From: a virus
Direction: 5' to 3' (one strand)
IMG/VR virus record: IMGVR_UViG_3300034121_000706
Span: 1-53,411 of that record
DNA length: 53,411 nucleotides
Shown piece by piece: positions 9,405 to 19,300 of the stretch. Positions within the stretch are counted from its first letter, which is position 1. The number at the start of each line of letters is the position of its first letter. The translations under genes were made by a program, and so were the position numbers. The notes under the pieces were generated by a model. The model was given only the letters and a program-made list of their open reading frames with translations. It made no database searches and was not told the DNA's origin.

Positions 9405-9907
9405 TCAGTATTTAATCGCCCACATTCTAATCCCATTCTTTCAATCGCCATATCGGCACTTAATAAGTCATTACGTTCTACCAAAGCCTGTAATCCAATA
9501 AACTGTCCTTGCAAACAAAATAAACGTTCCCAAAATTTAGAACCCTCATATCCGCATTGTTTCTCCAATGACTTAGTTGAGTATTCCGCAAGACAGGCGC
9601 AAAATCTTTCGGTTACAATAACACCTAAAACTTTTTCATCACTTCTTTCTGCTTGACCTACTGCATTGGTTACTGTCATTAATATACTGTACCATCCATC
9701 GTGTGTAATCGGTATCAATATTTCTTCTACTGTTTGCTCATCGTATGTAACCTCAATAAGTTCACCGGTGCGCTTATCTGTAATAATAAAGTTCACCAAT
9801 GAATTTGCTCTCGTTGGATTCGCACCACCATAAACGGTAGTATCTGTAACATTGATACCTGTACCAACATTTACTATCTCGTAATCCATCAATAGTGTTA
9901 AAGCCAT
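9392..9907 (-). CDS. Structural-region protein with beta-sandwich and Cys-rich tail
   Basis: The protein has 171 residues. The N-terminal half (1-105) looks like a single beta-sandwich (LVNFIITDKRTGELIEVTY, GWYSILMTVTNA). The C-terminal half is helical with scattered cysteines and ends in CGRLNTDCGC. It is separated by 3 nt from the upstream 86-aa gene and overlaps the downstream 83-aa gene. No family was recognised; placement suggests a virion component. Confidence 0.55.
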   Translation of the reverse strand: MALTLLMDYEIVNVGTGINVTDTTVYGGANPTRANSLVNFIITDKRTGELIEVTYDEQTVEEILIPITHDGWYSILMTVTNAVGQAERSDEKVLGVIVTERFCACLAEYSTKSLEKQCGYEGSKFWERLFCLQGQFIGLQALVERNDLLSADMAIERMGLECGRLNTDCGC

Positions 9908-9910
9908 TTA

Positions 9911-10171
9911 TTACAGGGTGTTTTGTAGTATAAAAAATTCCATCTGTGACTGTGGCATCCGATACGTTAAAATCTCGTTCTTGTCCTTATCGAATACACG
10001 CAATCTGTCTTTCTGTTTTGCTATCTTCATCTTCATTTCGCCCTTCACAAAGTCTGCTTCGCAACAACAGGCTTTTACAAAATCCCAACCAAATAGTGTT
10101 GGATTGAAAGGTATGGTTTCGTTCCATACCTTTCCATCTTTCTTCTTCGGTATCACCAAACTACTCATCAT
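9911..10171 (-). CDS. Small hypothetical structural-region protein
   Basis: The protein has 86 residues, is basic, and contains a striking KACCCEADF triple cysteine near residue 34. The start is Met1 or Met2. It overlaps the end of the preceding 263-aa gene by 11 bp. The end (RMPQSQMEFFILQNTL) is beta-like. No function can be assigned from the sequence. Confidence 0.5.
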   Translation of the reverse strand: MMSSLVIPKKKDGKVWNETIPFNPTLFGWDFVKACCCEADFVKGEMKMKIAKQKDRLRVFDKDKNEILTYRMPQSQMEFFILQNTL

Positions 10172-10952
10172 CCTTTCCTTCGAGTTTGGCTTTAATTAAC
10201 GGTAACACATGAGCCATACTGGCATCGTCACCTTTTGTTTTGTTTTGCAAGTTTTTCAAAGCGTTTCTAAAATCAGTTCCGATTTGTTCCTCTGCGAAAA
10301 ATAATGCACCGGCACGTTCCTTTACTACTCTTAAATTGATTGCTCTGCGTAGTATCGCTTCAACTCTGAAACTTTCAAATAGCGTTCCTTTAGGTACACC
10401 GTCTTTCTGTTTCACATCAAGCATATCCAGGATGCGTTGCGGTTTGTTGTCAATGATGTCTGCAAAGTCAGGATCAGAAATGGTGTCAACTTCACGCATA
10501 CCCAAACAGATAGACAAATCTTTTAAATCTGCCTTTGGTAATCCTGCAACAACTAACAATGCTAATTGTCTGCCTTGTACCGATTTCTGTCTTTCAAGTT
10601 TGTTTTCCTGCGGATCAAACCATGATACTTTGTTTGTCAACTTCTGACTTCCTTTCGCCTTGCTGACAAGTTCATTGCTTTTCAGAAGTTCAATCATTTC
10701 TTCTTCATAGTACGGAACGATAATCTTCCGTGTCTTGTTCATGTCAAGTTCAACCAACCCGATTTCTCTGCCATCACTTCTTTTAGCAAGGAATGTGTCG
10801 GGTAATTTCAACTTTTCAATGTCGGCACGGCTGAAATATAATTTCTTTTTGTCACCGTTTTCGTTCTCCTTGTAACCATGTCGAAGTACCACCGAACCGC
10901 CTAAACAGTTAAACTCTACTCCTCCCTTTTGTTTTGTTGCTGTTGCTGTCAT
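10161..10952 (-). CDS. Hypothetical protein near the capsid gene
   Basis: The protein has 263 residues and a strongly charged mixed composition. Residues 1-110 look beta-rich (VEFNCLGGSVVLRHGYKENE) and residues 130-263 helical (QLALLVVAGLPKADLKDLSICLG, VEAILRRAINLRVVKERAGALFFAE). There is no signal peptide or membrane span. It sits two genes beyond the capsid gene, so a head-completion or assembly role is possible, but it is not a recognised family. Confidence 0.5.
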   Translation of the reverse strand: MTATATKQKGGVEFNCLGGSVVLRHGYKENENGDKKKLYFSRADIEKLKLPDTFLAKRSDGREIGLVELDMNKTRKIIVPYYEEEMIELLKSNELVSKAKGSQKLTNKVSWFDPQENKLERQKSVQGRQLALLVVAGLPKADLKDLSICLGMREVDTISDPDFADIIDNKPQRILDMLDVKQKDGVPKGTLFESFRVEAILRRAINLRVVKERAGALFFAEEQIGTDFRNALKNLQNKTKGDDASMAHVLPLIKAKLEGKDDE

Positions 10953-10973
10953 TTTTATTTATTTAGTTAAGAA

Positions 10974-11414
10974 TTACTGTACTGCTCTACTCGCTTCTAC
11001 CCACTTAACTCCATTAAAGACGTATCGGATAACTGCGCCTAATGTACTTGCAAGTGTAACCCTTCCGCCCGTACTTGCAGGTTCAGAATTGGTTGACATA
11101 AACTTAATTAAGTGAGAAGCACCGGATGCATTTGTGGCTATAACTACTACCTCATCACCCACATAGCTATTCTTTACAGAAGTAAACTTAACTGTAATAG
11201 AATCTGCTACTGACATTTTAACGATTGTCTTTCCTGCCTTTGGGTATAGGTAAGCTGTGTCTGCACCTGCGGTATCAACTACGGCAACGTAAGCATTTAA
11301 TTGTGCGCCTGCCGTGCGACCATAAGTAGACGTAACAAAACGTGGTTTTATGTTCTGTGCGTTTAACGCAACCGTGAACGATATTGCGAATAATAAGAAG
11401 ATTATTTTTTTCAT
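10974..11414 (-). CDS. Small secreted-type protein next to the capsid gene
   Basis: The protein has 146 residues, with a textbook signal peptide: MKK, IIFLLFAISFTVA, then LNAQ before NIKPRF. The mature part of about 126 residues is beta-rich, with Gly/Ala/Thr content like decoration or fibre domains (TGGRVTLASTLGAVIRYVFNG). It is the first gene after the capsid protein and lies beyond a strong hairpin at 11445-11469. It could be a decoration protein, but export would separate it from cytoplasmic capsid assembly, so its role is open. Confidence 0.6.
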   Translation of the reverse strand: MKKIIFLLFAISFTVALNAQNIKPRFVTSTYGRTAGAQLNAYVAVVDTAGADTAYLYPKAGKTIVKMSVADSITVKFTSVKNSYVGDEVVVIATNASGASHLIKFMSTNSEPASTGGRVTLASTLGAVIRYVFNGVKWVEASRAVQ

Positions 11415-11444
11415 TTGTTTATTTTTTGTTTGTTTTTATAAATA

Positions 11445-11469
11445 GGTAGCCACTTTTATTGTGGCTACC
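11445..11469. terminator. Perfect hairpin after the capsid gene
   Basis: GGTAGCCAC, a 7-nt loop and GTGGCTACC form a perfect 9-bp stem, 20 nt past the capsid stop. No T-run follows closely on either strand, so it may be a partial terminator or an mRNA 3'-end stabiliser. Confidence 0.6.
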
Positions 11470-11489
11470 ATTAGGTTTAAAGTTTCGTA

Positions 11490-12833
11490 CTATACTCCGT
11501 AGAAGAAGCCATGTGCGTTTAAGCATTTCATTACCAACATCATTTTAGATGAATATGCACGTTCAAAACATCTGTCGTTAGATGAACGAACACCACCATC
11601 CACTAAAGGAGTGTGACCGTTTTTCTGTGTCATAATCATTTTTTCAACTTTGCCTGTAAATCCTTTCACATACTTAATCTGTGTAGCAGCACCGTCTTTC
11701 GTTTTAGAAACGTTTAGGAACAACAATGAATTTGCATAGTTGATTCCACCGGAAACTGGCGCAGGAATTAAGTCAAAAATATGTAAGTTGTGTAAGTGTA
11801 AGATTGCACCTCCAAATGCGTAAGATGTAACATCGAATCCTGCTTTACCTGCACGTCTTTCAGCAGTAAATGAACCTGCACCGCCAACTGTAAAGTAGTC
11901 TTTCAACGCCTTCTTAGTTTTAGCAATAGCAGTAGAACCACCTAATACCAACCATTCGCCTTCTGCATACGGAGAGTTTTTCACCAGAGCAGTACAGATG
12001 TCTTGTAAATCATCTTCTGCAATGTTACCCGCCCATGTTCCAACAGTTCCGCCTGTCATAATGTTGGCAATAATACCATCACCTGAAATCGCACCACTTG
12101 TTAATGATGTAGGGGATGCCGTAGCTTCACCGAACAATACATAGTTAGATACCGCAAGGTTGAACTCTTTTACATGAGTTTGCTCGTCAATCGAGTGGTA
12201 GTATTTAACCGTACCTTCTTTATTTCCAACCCATGATAATTGAGATTCTTCATCATAGCAGAAATGTTTGTTCTGACTGATGATTTGCGCCACAGCAGTA
12301 CGCTGGTTTGGCTTGTAACGTCTGCCATCGCTTAACGTTCCACATGGTGCAGTAACGTTTGCTACCCACATAATTTGACCGGCTGCTGCAATGTTTGCTG
12401 CCAAAATAGCTTCACCGTCAACCGCTTCAACAGTTAATACGTGATTTGGTGTAGTTGCGATTTCAGTAACCTGTACCAATTTCTGTTTGTCACCACTTCC
12501 TGATGGCAATAAAATGTAGTCACCGATTGCAAAATACGGATCAGTTTCAGTCAACGTCAATTCCGCAGTAGTAGTACCACCACCAGTAGACGATGTAATT
12601 GTGTACAGTTTGATGATTGCGCCTTCTTCCGCCCAATTCAGTGTAGATGATTCCGCTACACCTTCACCGATGTATTCTAAGATTTGTGGCAAGTTGTATT
12701 TCTCTGCCGTTTTAGCGATTAATGCATCCCATGAAGGTTTGCCGTATGCAGATACAAATAAGTTATTGTACGTGCAATCCCCAACTCTTGTCGCCATTTC
12801 GTTGCTTGGGGTTACTGTTTCTGTGTAAGCCAT
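11490..12833 (-). CDS. Probable major capsid protein
   Basis: The protein has 447 residues and lies directly after a probable scaffold gene and before small head or fibre genes, the usual place for a major capsid protein. Residues 1-70 are helical (KPSWDALIAKTAEKYNLPQILEYI). A beta-rich insert spans about 78-160 (YFAIGDYILLPSG), like an inserted domain. Residues 165-260 read like a capsid P-domain/E-loop region (HFCYDEESQLSWVG), and the C-terminal half contains LVLGGSTAIAKTKKALKDYF. The HK97 fold is inferred from context and length; no signature motif is diagnostic. Confidence 0.7.
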   Translation of the reverse strand: MAYTETVTPSNEMATRVGDCTYNNLFVSAYGKPSWDALIAKTAEKYNLPQILEYIGEGVAESSTLNWAEEGAIIKLYTITSSTGGGTTTAELTLTETDPYFAIGDYILLPSGSGDKQKLVQVTEIATTPNHVLTVEAVDGEAILAANIAAAGQIMWVANVTAPCGTLSDGRRYKPNQRTAVAQIISQNKHFCYDEESQLSWVGNKEGTVKYYHSIDEQTHVKEFNLAVSNYVLFGEATASPTSLTSGAISGDGIIANIMTGGTVGTWAGNIAEDDLQDICTALVKNSPYAEGEWLVLGGSTAIAKTKKALKDYFTVGGAGSFTAERRAGKAGFDVTSYAFGGAILHLHNLHIFDLIPAPVSGGINYANSLLFLNVSKTKDGAATQIKYVKGFTGKVEKMIMTQKNGHTPLVDGGVRSSNDRCFERAYSSKMMLVMKCLNAHGFFYGV

Positions 12834-12885
12834 TTTTTATTTGGTTTTTCTTGTTTTTTTTAAAATTTGTTAATATCATGCTCTA

Positions 12886-13983
12886 CTACATCTGCGCTAT
12901 TGCTTCTGCAACAGAGTCTTTAATTGTAGCAGTTTGCGAATGTTGCGTTAGTTCCCGTCTTTCGGAGTTTTCTATTTTCTCAAAAACCTCTTTCTTTCCT
13001 TTGCTTCTTGCCTTTTCAAGTAGAAGTTCAGTGTTGCGTTTCCCATATTTCTCTCGGTAAATAATTCTCACCAATGCGTCTACATCGGGAAGTCCATCTT
13101 TATCAAGTGGCATAAGGTCTTGCAACGCTTGTTTCGGGTTTTTAAGAATGGTTGACAACTCCGCTTTTTCACTTTCCTTCACCTTTATCCCATCAACGCC
13201 TGTTAATGTTTGAATGGCTTTAGATACGTTGGTTGCGTACGCTTCATTCTTACGTGCTAAATTTTCCTGTGCTTGTGTGATTCCTTGCTCAATTTTGTTA
13301 ATCTCCGCTTGATACGATGCTTTTTCTGCATTAATCAGTTTTCTGCCTTCTAATTCCTTTTGGAATGCTGGTTGAGAATCTATATAATCCTCAAACTCCT
13401 GGCGTTTATCTTCCGGCAATTCAGATACATCTTTCACTCCGAACTGCTGTAAGATTCCGTATTTATAGGCTTCAACGGGACTTATACTATCGAGTGCGGT
13501 AAGCGTTTGTTTGTACTGCGTTAATTGCTGTACATCATTGGTATATGCCTTTAAGTCACCGCCATCCTTAACATAGTCGTTAAGTTTTTTGATTTCTTCG
13601 TTTGCATACACCTCATCCGCTTTCGCTTTCAAGGTCACATTTTCATTTTTCAAAGAACTGATAAACTCTTTTAGTTCACTCTTACTTTTTACTTCAACTC
13701 CAATTTCTTTTAATTCTTCGGGGTTGAATATTTCGTCTTTAGTCGCTTCCTGCTTTTGTTCTACATCTTCTTCGAGTTCGATTAAATCATCCTCTTTCTT
13801 TTCCTCTACTGCTTCTGTTTTATGCTCTGCAACAACTTCTGCTTTTTCTTCTTTTACGTCTTCCTGTTTAGGTGCTGACAATTCATCTGCGATGTTTTGT
13901 AAGTCCGAACTTTGTGTTTCAATCTTTGGCGCTTCTGTCGCTAAACTATCAGCGATGTTCTGCAATGTTTCATTTTCAGCCAT
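12886..13983 (-). CDS. Probable scaffold protein
   Basis: The chosen start is the Met of MAENETL at 13983, giving 365 residues; a longer frame begins at 14010. The protein is very acidic and Glu/Lys-rich with long predicted coiled coils (SELKEFISSLKNENVTLKAKAD; KASYQAEINKIEQGITQAQ). It ends in a helical basic stretch (EKARSKGKKEVFEKI). It lies immediately upstream of the capsid gene, which is typical of scaffolds. Two short motifs, LQNIADSLA and LQNIADEL, lie near the N-terminus and match one in the neighbouring 131-aa protein. Confidence 0.65.
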   Translation of the reverse strand: MAENETLQNIADSLATEAPKIETQSSDLQNIADELSAPKQEDVKEEKAEVVAEHKTEAVEEKKEDDLIELEEDVEQKQEATKDEIFNPEELKEIGVEVKSKSELKEFISSLKNENVTLKAKADEVYANEEIKKLNDYVKDGGDLKAYTNDVQQLTQYKQTLTALDSISPVEAYKYGILQQFGVKDVSELPEDKRQEFEDYIDSQPAFQKELEGRKLINAEKASYQAEINKIEQGITQAQENLARKNEAYATNVSKAIQTLTGVDGIKVKESEKAELSTILKNPKQALQDLMPLDKDGLPDVDALVRIIYREKYGKRNTELLLEKARSKGKKEVFEKIENSERRELTQHSQTATIKDSVAEAIAQM

Positions 13984-14012
13984 TTTTCCCTTTTTACTGT
14001 TTATAACCAAGC

Positions 14013-14033
14013 AAACTGATATTTCATCAGTTT
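14013..14033. terminator. Perfect hairpin between 131-aa gene and scaffold gene
   Basis: AAACTGAT, loop ATTTC and ATCAGTTT form an 8-bp stem touching the 131-aa gene stop. There is no T-run on the minus strand, so a processing or stability element is as likely as termination. The minus-strand sequence TCAGTTTG inside it is one mismatch from the -7 box TAnnTTTG. Confidence 0.4.
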
Positions 14034-14428
14034 TATTTTTTCCCTTTTTTCTTTGGAACTACCGGTTCTGTTGGTGTTTCAGTTAAATCATCTGCAATAC
14101 TCTGTGCAAAATCATTAACTGCTTCACTCTCTGCCTTTATTCCATTTTCTTCTTTAACCACTTCCGCTACCGTTGCAACCACCACTTTTTCTTTTTCAAG
14201 ATATTCTGTTATACCATTTACAATTCCGTCACGCAGTTTTTGTGCAATCAGATTGTTTATACCTAAGTTGCTACCTGCTTTTATCTGTAATTCTTCAATT
14301 AAACCAACAGACTTTGTTCTTTTGTTTTGTATATGGTAAGCATTGTTTTGTACACTGATAACACCATCACCGATTGGTAATCCAAATAGAATGGTATCAA
14401 CAACTGCACTTAATTTATCTTTTTCCAT
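14033..14428 (-). CDS. Small head-region protein sharing a scaffold motif
   Basis: The protein has 131 residues. The N-terminal 75 are mixed (TILFGLPIGDGVISVQNNAY), and the rest is an acidic linker ending in the basic tail PKKKGKK. The motif FAQSIADDL (107-115) resembles LQNIADSL and LQNIADEL in the scaffold gene just downstream. It is the first gene after the terminator at 14480-14503, so it may open the scaffold-capsid transcription unit. The motif may be a common capsid-binding site, but function is unknown. Confidence 0.55.
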   Translation of the reverse strand: MEKDKLSAVVDTILFGLPIGDGVISVQNNAYHIQNKRTKSVGLIEELQIKAGSNLGINNLIAQKLRDGIVNGITEYLEKEKVVVATVAEVVKEENGIKAESEAVNDFAQSIADDLTETPTEPVVPKKKGKK

Positions 14429-14479
14429 GTGTTAAAAATAATTGATAAATAATATCTGTAAACCAAGTTTTGAATAACG

Positions 14480-14503
14480 AAAAAAGCCAACTTGATAGTT
14501 GAC
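14480..14503 (-). terminator. Rho-independent terminator after the 445-aa gene
   Basis: On the minus strand the sequence reads GTCAACT, loop ATCA, AGTTGGC, then six T. The 7-bp stem (one G-U pair) with a T-tract 45 nt after the 14548 stop is a standard intrinsic terminator. It separates the ejection-protein genes from the scaffold-capsid cluster. Confidence 0.75.
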
Positions 14504-14547
14504 TTCCGAGCATGGACACCACACTCCTATTTATTGGGGAATAAATT

Positions 14548-15885
14548 TTACAATCCTAATTCATTGATTAAAGTTTGTGCCATACGGTGTTTGCTGCCAA
14601 TTTTGCCGTCTGTCATTCCTTTGATTAGTTCTTCGTATGTATATGGTTTTTTAGTTTTTGGATTTAATGTGTTTTTATACTCGTACATTAGTTTTTCTTT
14701 CGGTATCTGTGCTACTTTAGATGCGTATTGTGCGTAACCTTGTGGAGTTGCCATATACGACATATCGCCTTGTGATTTTAACGTGCTATCATCCCATGTT
14801 GGCTGTACTGTTGGTGTATTAGCTTGTTGCTGACCGTATGACAATAAAGAACCATCACCTTTAACGATTGGCTGTAATACACCTATTCCAGTCTGATTTT
14901 TACCATTCATTGTTTCGTATGTATTAGGTAATAAACCGCTTAGGTTAAATTGTGGAGTTGTGCTTGTTGTAGTTGGCTGTACTGTTGGTGTTGGTATAAC
15001 CTTAGGTGTAGGCATTGCAGTCATTGGCGTACTCATAGCCACATCTTGTTCCGTTAATACTTTCGGTGTTTGTTCTGCAAATAACTTATCGTTCTGTGCT
15101 GTACGTGCTAACACCGTTGCATTTTGACCTGCACCAATACCTGCATTAAATACATTACCAATACCCTTATTCACTAACTGCTCACCGTAGTTACGCCTTG
15201 CCTTAAATTCAGGTAAGTCAACATTTGTGAATTTATCAATTCTACCTTTTTGCATTGCGCTATCTTCCTGCATTTTTCTTGCAATCAATCCATCTAATAT
15301 TCCGCCTTGCTGTGTTTTAAATGCCAACTCACTTGCACCAATATTGCGTATTGCATCGTTATTAGCAGATGAATTAACTTGACTTTGCGCTGCGTAAGAT
15401 GCAACATCACCACCGCTTGATACTTTAGCTACCGCATCGTTCTTAGCGTTCTGCATAGCCATATCTCTCATCATCTTCTCACGGATAATCGGATCGCCAA
15501 TCTGTGATAATCTTTGTACGTCTGCTAATCGTGCTGATAGCTGTTGATTTGGTAACTGTTCGTATGGATATTTAGGTGCTTTCGTTTTGCCGAGTATTTT
15601 TGCACCGCCAATCATCTGACCTAAACCTAATACGCCACCTGCTGCATTCATAGCGGTATTTCCTATCTCTGCGGTTTTAGCAATTTTATTATCCGCTTTA
15701 CCTTTTGCTAATAGTGTTGCGTTGTATTCATCAGATGCTTTCTTTAGTAACTCGTCTTGTTTCTTATCACCTGTGCTAACAATAGTAGTTGTTCCATCAG
15801 GATTTAACATTAATCCCTTTGAAAGCAAATCTTTCCTTAGTGCTTCTAACTGTTCTTTAGTTAAATCGGTTGCCGTCTGTGCCAT
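14548..15885 (-). CDS. Candidate internal/ejection protein
   Basis: The protein has 445 residues. Residues about 70-105 are Gly/Ala-rich and hydrophobic (MNAAGGVLGLGQMIGGAKIL), a membrane-active look typical of podovirus ejection proteins. Residues 110-260 are Gln/Ala-rich helices. Residues 285-335 are Pro/Thr-rich low complexity (PTPKVIPTPTVQPTTTSTT). The end is a basic helical region (KNTLNPKTKKPYTYEELIKG). It overlaps the upstream 162-aa gene by 29 bp and ends before a terminator. The ejection role is inferred from composition and neighbours. Confidence 0.5.
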   Translation of the reverse strand: MAQTATDLTKEQLEALRKDLLSKGLMLNPDGTTTIVSTGDKKQDELLKKASDEYNATLLAKGKADNKIAKTAEIGNTAMNAAGGVLGLGQMIGGAKILGKTKAPKYPYEQLPNQQLSARLADVQRLSQIGDPIIREKMMRDMAMQNAKNDAVAKVSSGGDVASYAAQSQVNSSANNDAIRNIGASELAFKTQQGGILDGLIARKMQEDSAMQKGRIDKFTNVDLPEFKARRNYGEQLVNKGIGNVFNAGIGAGQNATVLARTAQNDKLFAEQTPKVLTEQDVAMSTPMTAMPTPKVIPTPTVQPTTTSTTPQFNLSGLLPNTYETMNGKNQTGIGVLQPIVKGDGSLLSYGQQQANTPTVQPTWDDSTLKSQGDMSYMATPQGYAQYASKVAQIPKEKLMYEYKNTLNPKTKKPYTYEELIKGMTDGKIGSKHRMAQTLINELGL

Positions 15886-16345
15886 ATTCTAAATCGCTTT
15901 CTCTGAAAAATCTGTTTTCTCTAATCTTTTCCTTTTGGAAGTCTGCCAAACTATCCATTTTTGCTTCTCTGTTTTCAAGTACAGGTTTTGCCTTATTCTC
16001 TGCAATTTTCTTTGCTATTAATCCACCAAACAGTTCCGCTATCGGAGATAGTATACCACCTACAACTGGGATTGTTTTCATTATCCCACCTGCGATACCT
16101 GCACCTCTCTGTTGTCCAAAGTCCTGTGCTTGTTTCATGGTATAATCGCCACCATAGTCAAAGTTACCTTGCGATAATACCTTTCCTATCTGTGCGATAC
16201 CCTCTATCCCACCTTTGGCTATGCTCATCGGATCTAAACCACCGAGCATATTACCCATGCCGCCACCGCTTTCCTGTTGACCTTGCATACGATTAGCCAT
16301 ATCTTTATTAAGATTGTCCTGCATATACTTGTCTACCATACCCAT
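15857..16345 (-). CDS. Small internal protein candidate with membrane segments
   Basis: The protein has 162 residues and is Met/Gly/Gln-rich at the start (MQGQQESGGGMGNMLGG). Two hydrophobic glycine-rich stretches follow (AKGGIEGIAQIGKVL; GIAGGIMKTIPVVGGILSPI), then a basic charged tail (KKIAENKAKPVLENREAKM). Such membrane-active sequences beside a giant polyvalent protein suggest an ejected or internal virion part. It lies 34 nt after the polyvalent gene in the same operon. No family was recognised. Confidence 0.5.
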   Translation of the reverse strand: MGMVDKYMQDNLNKDMANRMQGQQESGGGMGNMLGGLDPMSIAKGGIEGIAQIGKVLSQGNFDYGGDYTMKQAQDFGQQRGAGIAGGIMKTIPVVGGILSPIAELFGGLIAKKIAENKAKPVLENREAKMDSLADFQKEKIRENRFFRESDLEYGTDGNRFN

Positions 16346-16379
16346 ACTGTAAATTTACTTGTTTATTGCCATTAGCAAG

Positions 16380-19300
16380 TTACTTTTTGATAATCTGCTT
16401 TTTCATTTCACCACGTACCTTATTGTTTATCTGATTAAATACGGTTTCATTTATTCCGTAGAATGTCAACAAGTCAGCCATTAACATAATCTTAGCGTAA
16501 GTTTTTTGCTCATCTGTTAAACTTAGGCTTAAATCCCCATCCTGCGAACTACTCGTTTTTCTTAATTCTTCTTTAAGTTTAAAGTCAGAAGGGTTTTCTA
16601 TAAATGCTTTTAATACATCTGCCGGAACTGTGCTGTTGCTTACATCCATTCTGCCCTTAACGTTATTAAAGAACATATCTCGTCTTGTATATCTGCCGTT
16701 ATGTACAATAGTATAATCCTTCCCTTTGTAGGTAAATACTGAAACTTGTGATTGTGATTTGTAATCACCGAATGCGTTATTATCTGTTATGATATTAATA
16801 TCGTCTTTTAGGTTTAATAACTGATTGTAACCAACACCAACCGTACCGCCACTAAGTATATTAAAGTCCGTACTTCTGTTGTAATTTGGAATGATGCCGG
16901 TGTTTGTTTTAAATATGTGGTTATACAAAAAGTTTATGGCAGGTTTTGTAGCCATATTGTCAACCATTGGCATTGTTCCATACACTAAATCCTGCAATAT
17001 GTTATTTACAAAAGAAGATTTAATCTGTTCAGCTTTTCTAAGTTTCTCTAATTCAGCTTTTTCTTTTTCCGCTTCTGTTTCCTTTTCCTCATCATCATCA
17101 CCCAATCCAAGTTCTTTTAATAGTGCTGGTATTAATTGTGTTGCAACAAATGTTCCGATACCTAATTTAACGGCATTGAAAGCTATCTGTTCTGTTATAT
17201 ACGCACCAATATCACGACCTGCTTCTATCCTATCATCACCATTCGCTATATTCATGGTATTATCAACTAAACGTGCTTTTGCCTGTACTGCAAATGACAT
17301 GAATGGTAACGCTAATTGTGTTAATCCTTTTGCACTACCCCAAACTTCTGCTTGTCCTGCTTCTGTATTCGCACCTTGCGCTGTCTGAACCATTGTTTCA
17401 GCGTATGCCATCGCTTCCTTGTTTGGATTCTTAAATTCGTTATTTTCGTCAAATGCCAGGTTATTATCACGTAGGTATTTCTTGTAAAATGTGATCCATG
17501 AAATATCCGCAGCCAAAATATCAAAACTTCTTAATGGGTACATAGATAAATCCGAAAAGAAATCCCTGCCTTTGCCAATAGCTTTTAGTATTTTCTTAGC
17601 ATTGCCATCAGATATGTTTTTCTTAATGGTTGTGTTATCGTAATATCCACCTGCACCCTCTGCCCGTCTTGCACCAATCTCTGACTGTGCAAATAATTTC
17701 TGTAAATTCTCTTTCTGTCTTTTATTTCCAAATAACATAGTAAAATCCAAACCTTTTATATTTCCTTTACCTGCCGAGTTAAGGTATGTTGACATCAATA
17801 CAGTAGACTGCTTTAACACCTGCGTAATACTACCCAATGCAATAGTTCTTGATATTTTTGTAGCTTCATTCAGTAAATCATCCACAATCGTTGTTTCTTC
17901 GTATTTTGAAGTGCCAACTATTGTTTGTAATCTCTTTTTAAGTAAATCAAAGTTTTTAGCACCAAGTAATTCCCTTAGTTGCTTGTTATCAGAATTAAAT
18001 GCATTTGCAAGTGTGGTTATATCCGCAGATGTATTTATGTCATACTCGTTATCTCCGAGTGCCTTCATCTGTCTATTAATGAAATTAAAATCAAGTCCTG
18101 TGTTATCGTTTAATGATTCATAGTTTGCACGGTCAATCATTGACTTTGACTTCTTCTTTGTTATTCCTGTGCTACGTGCATCATTCATTAACTTCTCGCC
18201 AGTGTCACGTACCGTATCACCGGTTAAACTTGTAATGGATAATTTGGTGTATGAATTATATTCTTCAATTTCTTTATTGTGGAATAATAAAGAGTTCTCA
18301 CGGAAACGTGGTTTTTGTTCCGCATGATTGTCAGTAAAGAATTGCACCACTCGTTTGCCCTCTGAATCTATCTTAGACATATTATCGGCAATATCCTTTA
18401 GCTGTTGTCTGCCACCAATAACTTCATCTAATGCTTTCTGTAATAAGTCTGCTTGTTCCTTATACCCTTCTTTATTTATGGTTCGTAAGTTCTCAATATT
18501 CTTTTCAATGATTCTTTTCCACCGTGCAATATGTTCCGCTTCTTTAATATCGTCACCAATTTTTGTTTGTATAACTGCTGCGTATATGCTTTGTCGCATC
18601 TGACTGATAGGCTCAAATACAGATGATTTAAACTTCTCTGCCTTAAATGCCTTTTGCAGATTATGTGAATATGTTTTTGTTTTTGCAATACCACGCATTA
18701 GATTATTAATGCCTGACGCTTCCATTAACTTCGCACCAAGTTTTTTACCTTTTGCCATTGCAACAGATATTTGCTGAAAATTTCTGAACTTGCTTCCACC
18801 TTCTGACAGTTTTCTAAATTCACCGATTTCTGATTTAAGTGTATTCATCTTTGAATTTACTTCAACCGCTTTCTGTTGTGCTACAAACGCACCGCCACCG
18901 CTATAATCATTGTTCTGTGTAATGCCATTTATCAGCTTCAATACTCTTGCCATTTCAGTAGCAGTCATATCATCTAACTTCACGTTTAGTAAAGCATCAG
19001 TAATTTCTTTCTCTGCCGGTGACTGTGTAATTACACCAACTGAATTTGCCAATAGGTCTTTCAGTTCACCAATCTTGTTGTATGTTGCGGTAATGAAGTC
19101 CTGGCGTTTCTGTTCTGTCTTGATTTCTTTAAACGCTTCCACCATGTCACGTTCTTCATCTGTCAATCCGTACTTCTTAATATCATCTTTCGTGATAGAT
19201 TCAAATACTTCACGCTGTTGCGGTTCGTTTAAATCATCGAATGTTTTATCGTCACCGAATTTAGCTTTTGTTTTATTATCCAATACCGTAAAGAATGTCA

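Noticed and set aside
13589-14086. Ser/Phe-rich plus-strand frame
   Set aside because: It is the shadow of the acidic scaffold coding sequence.
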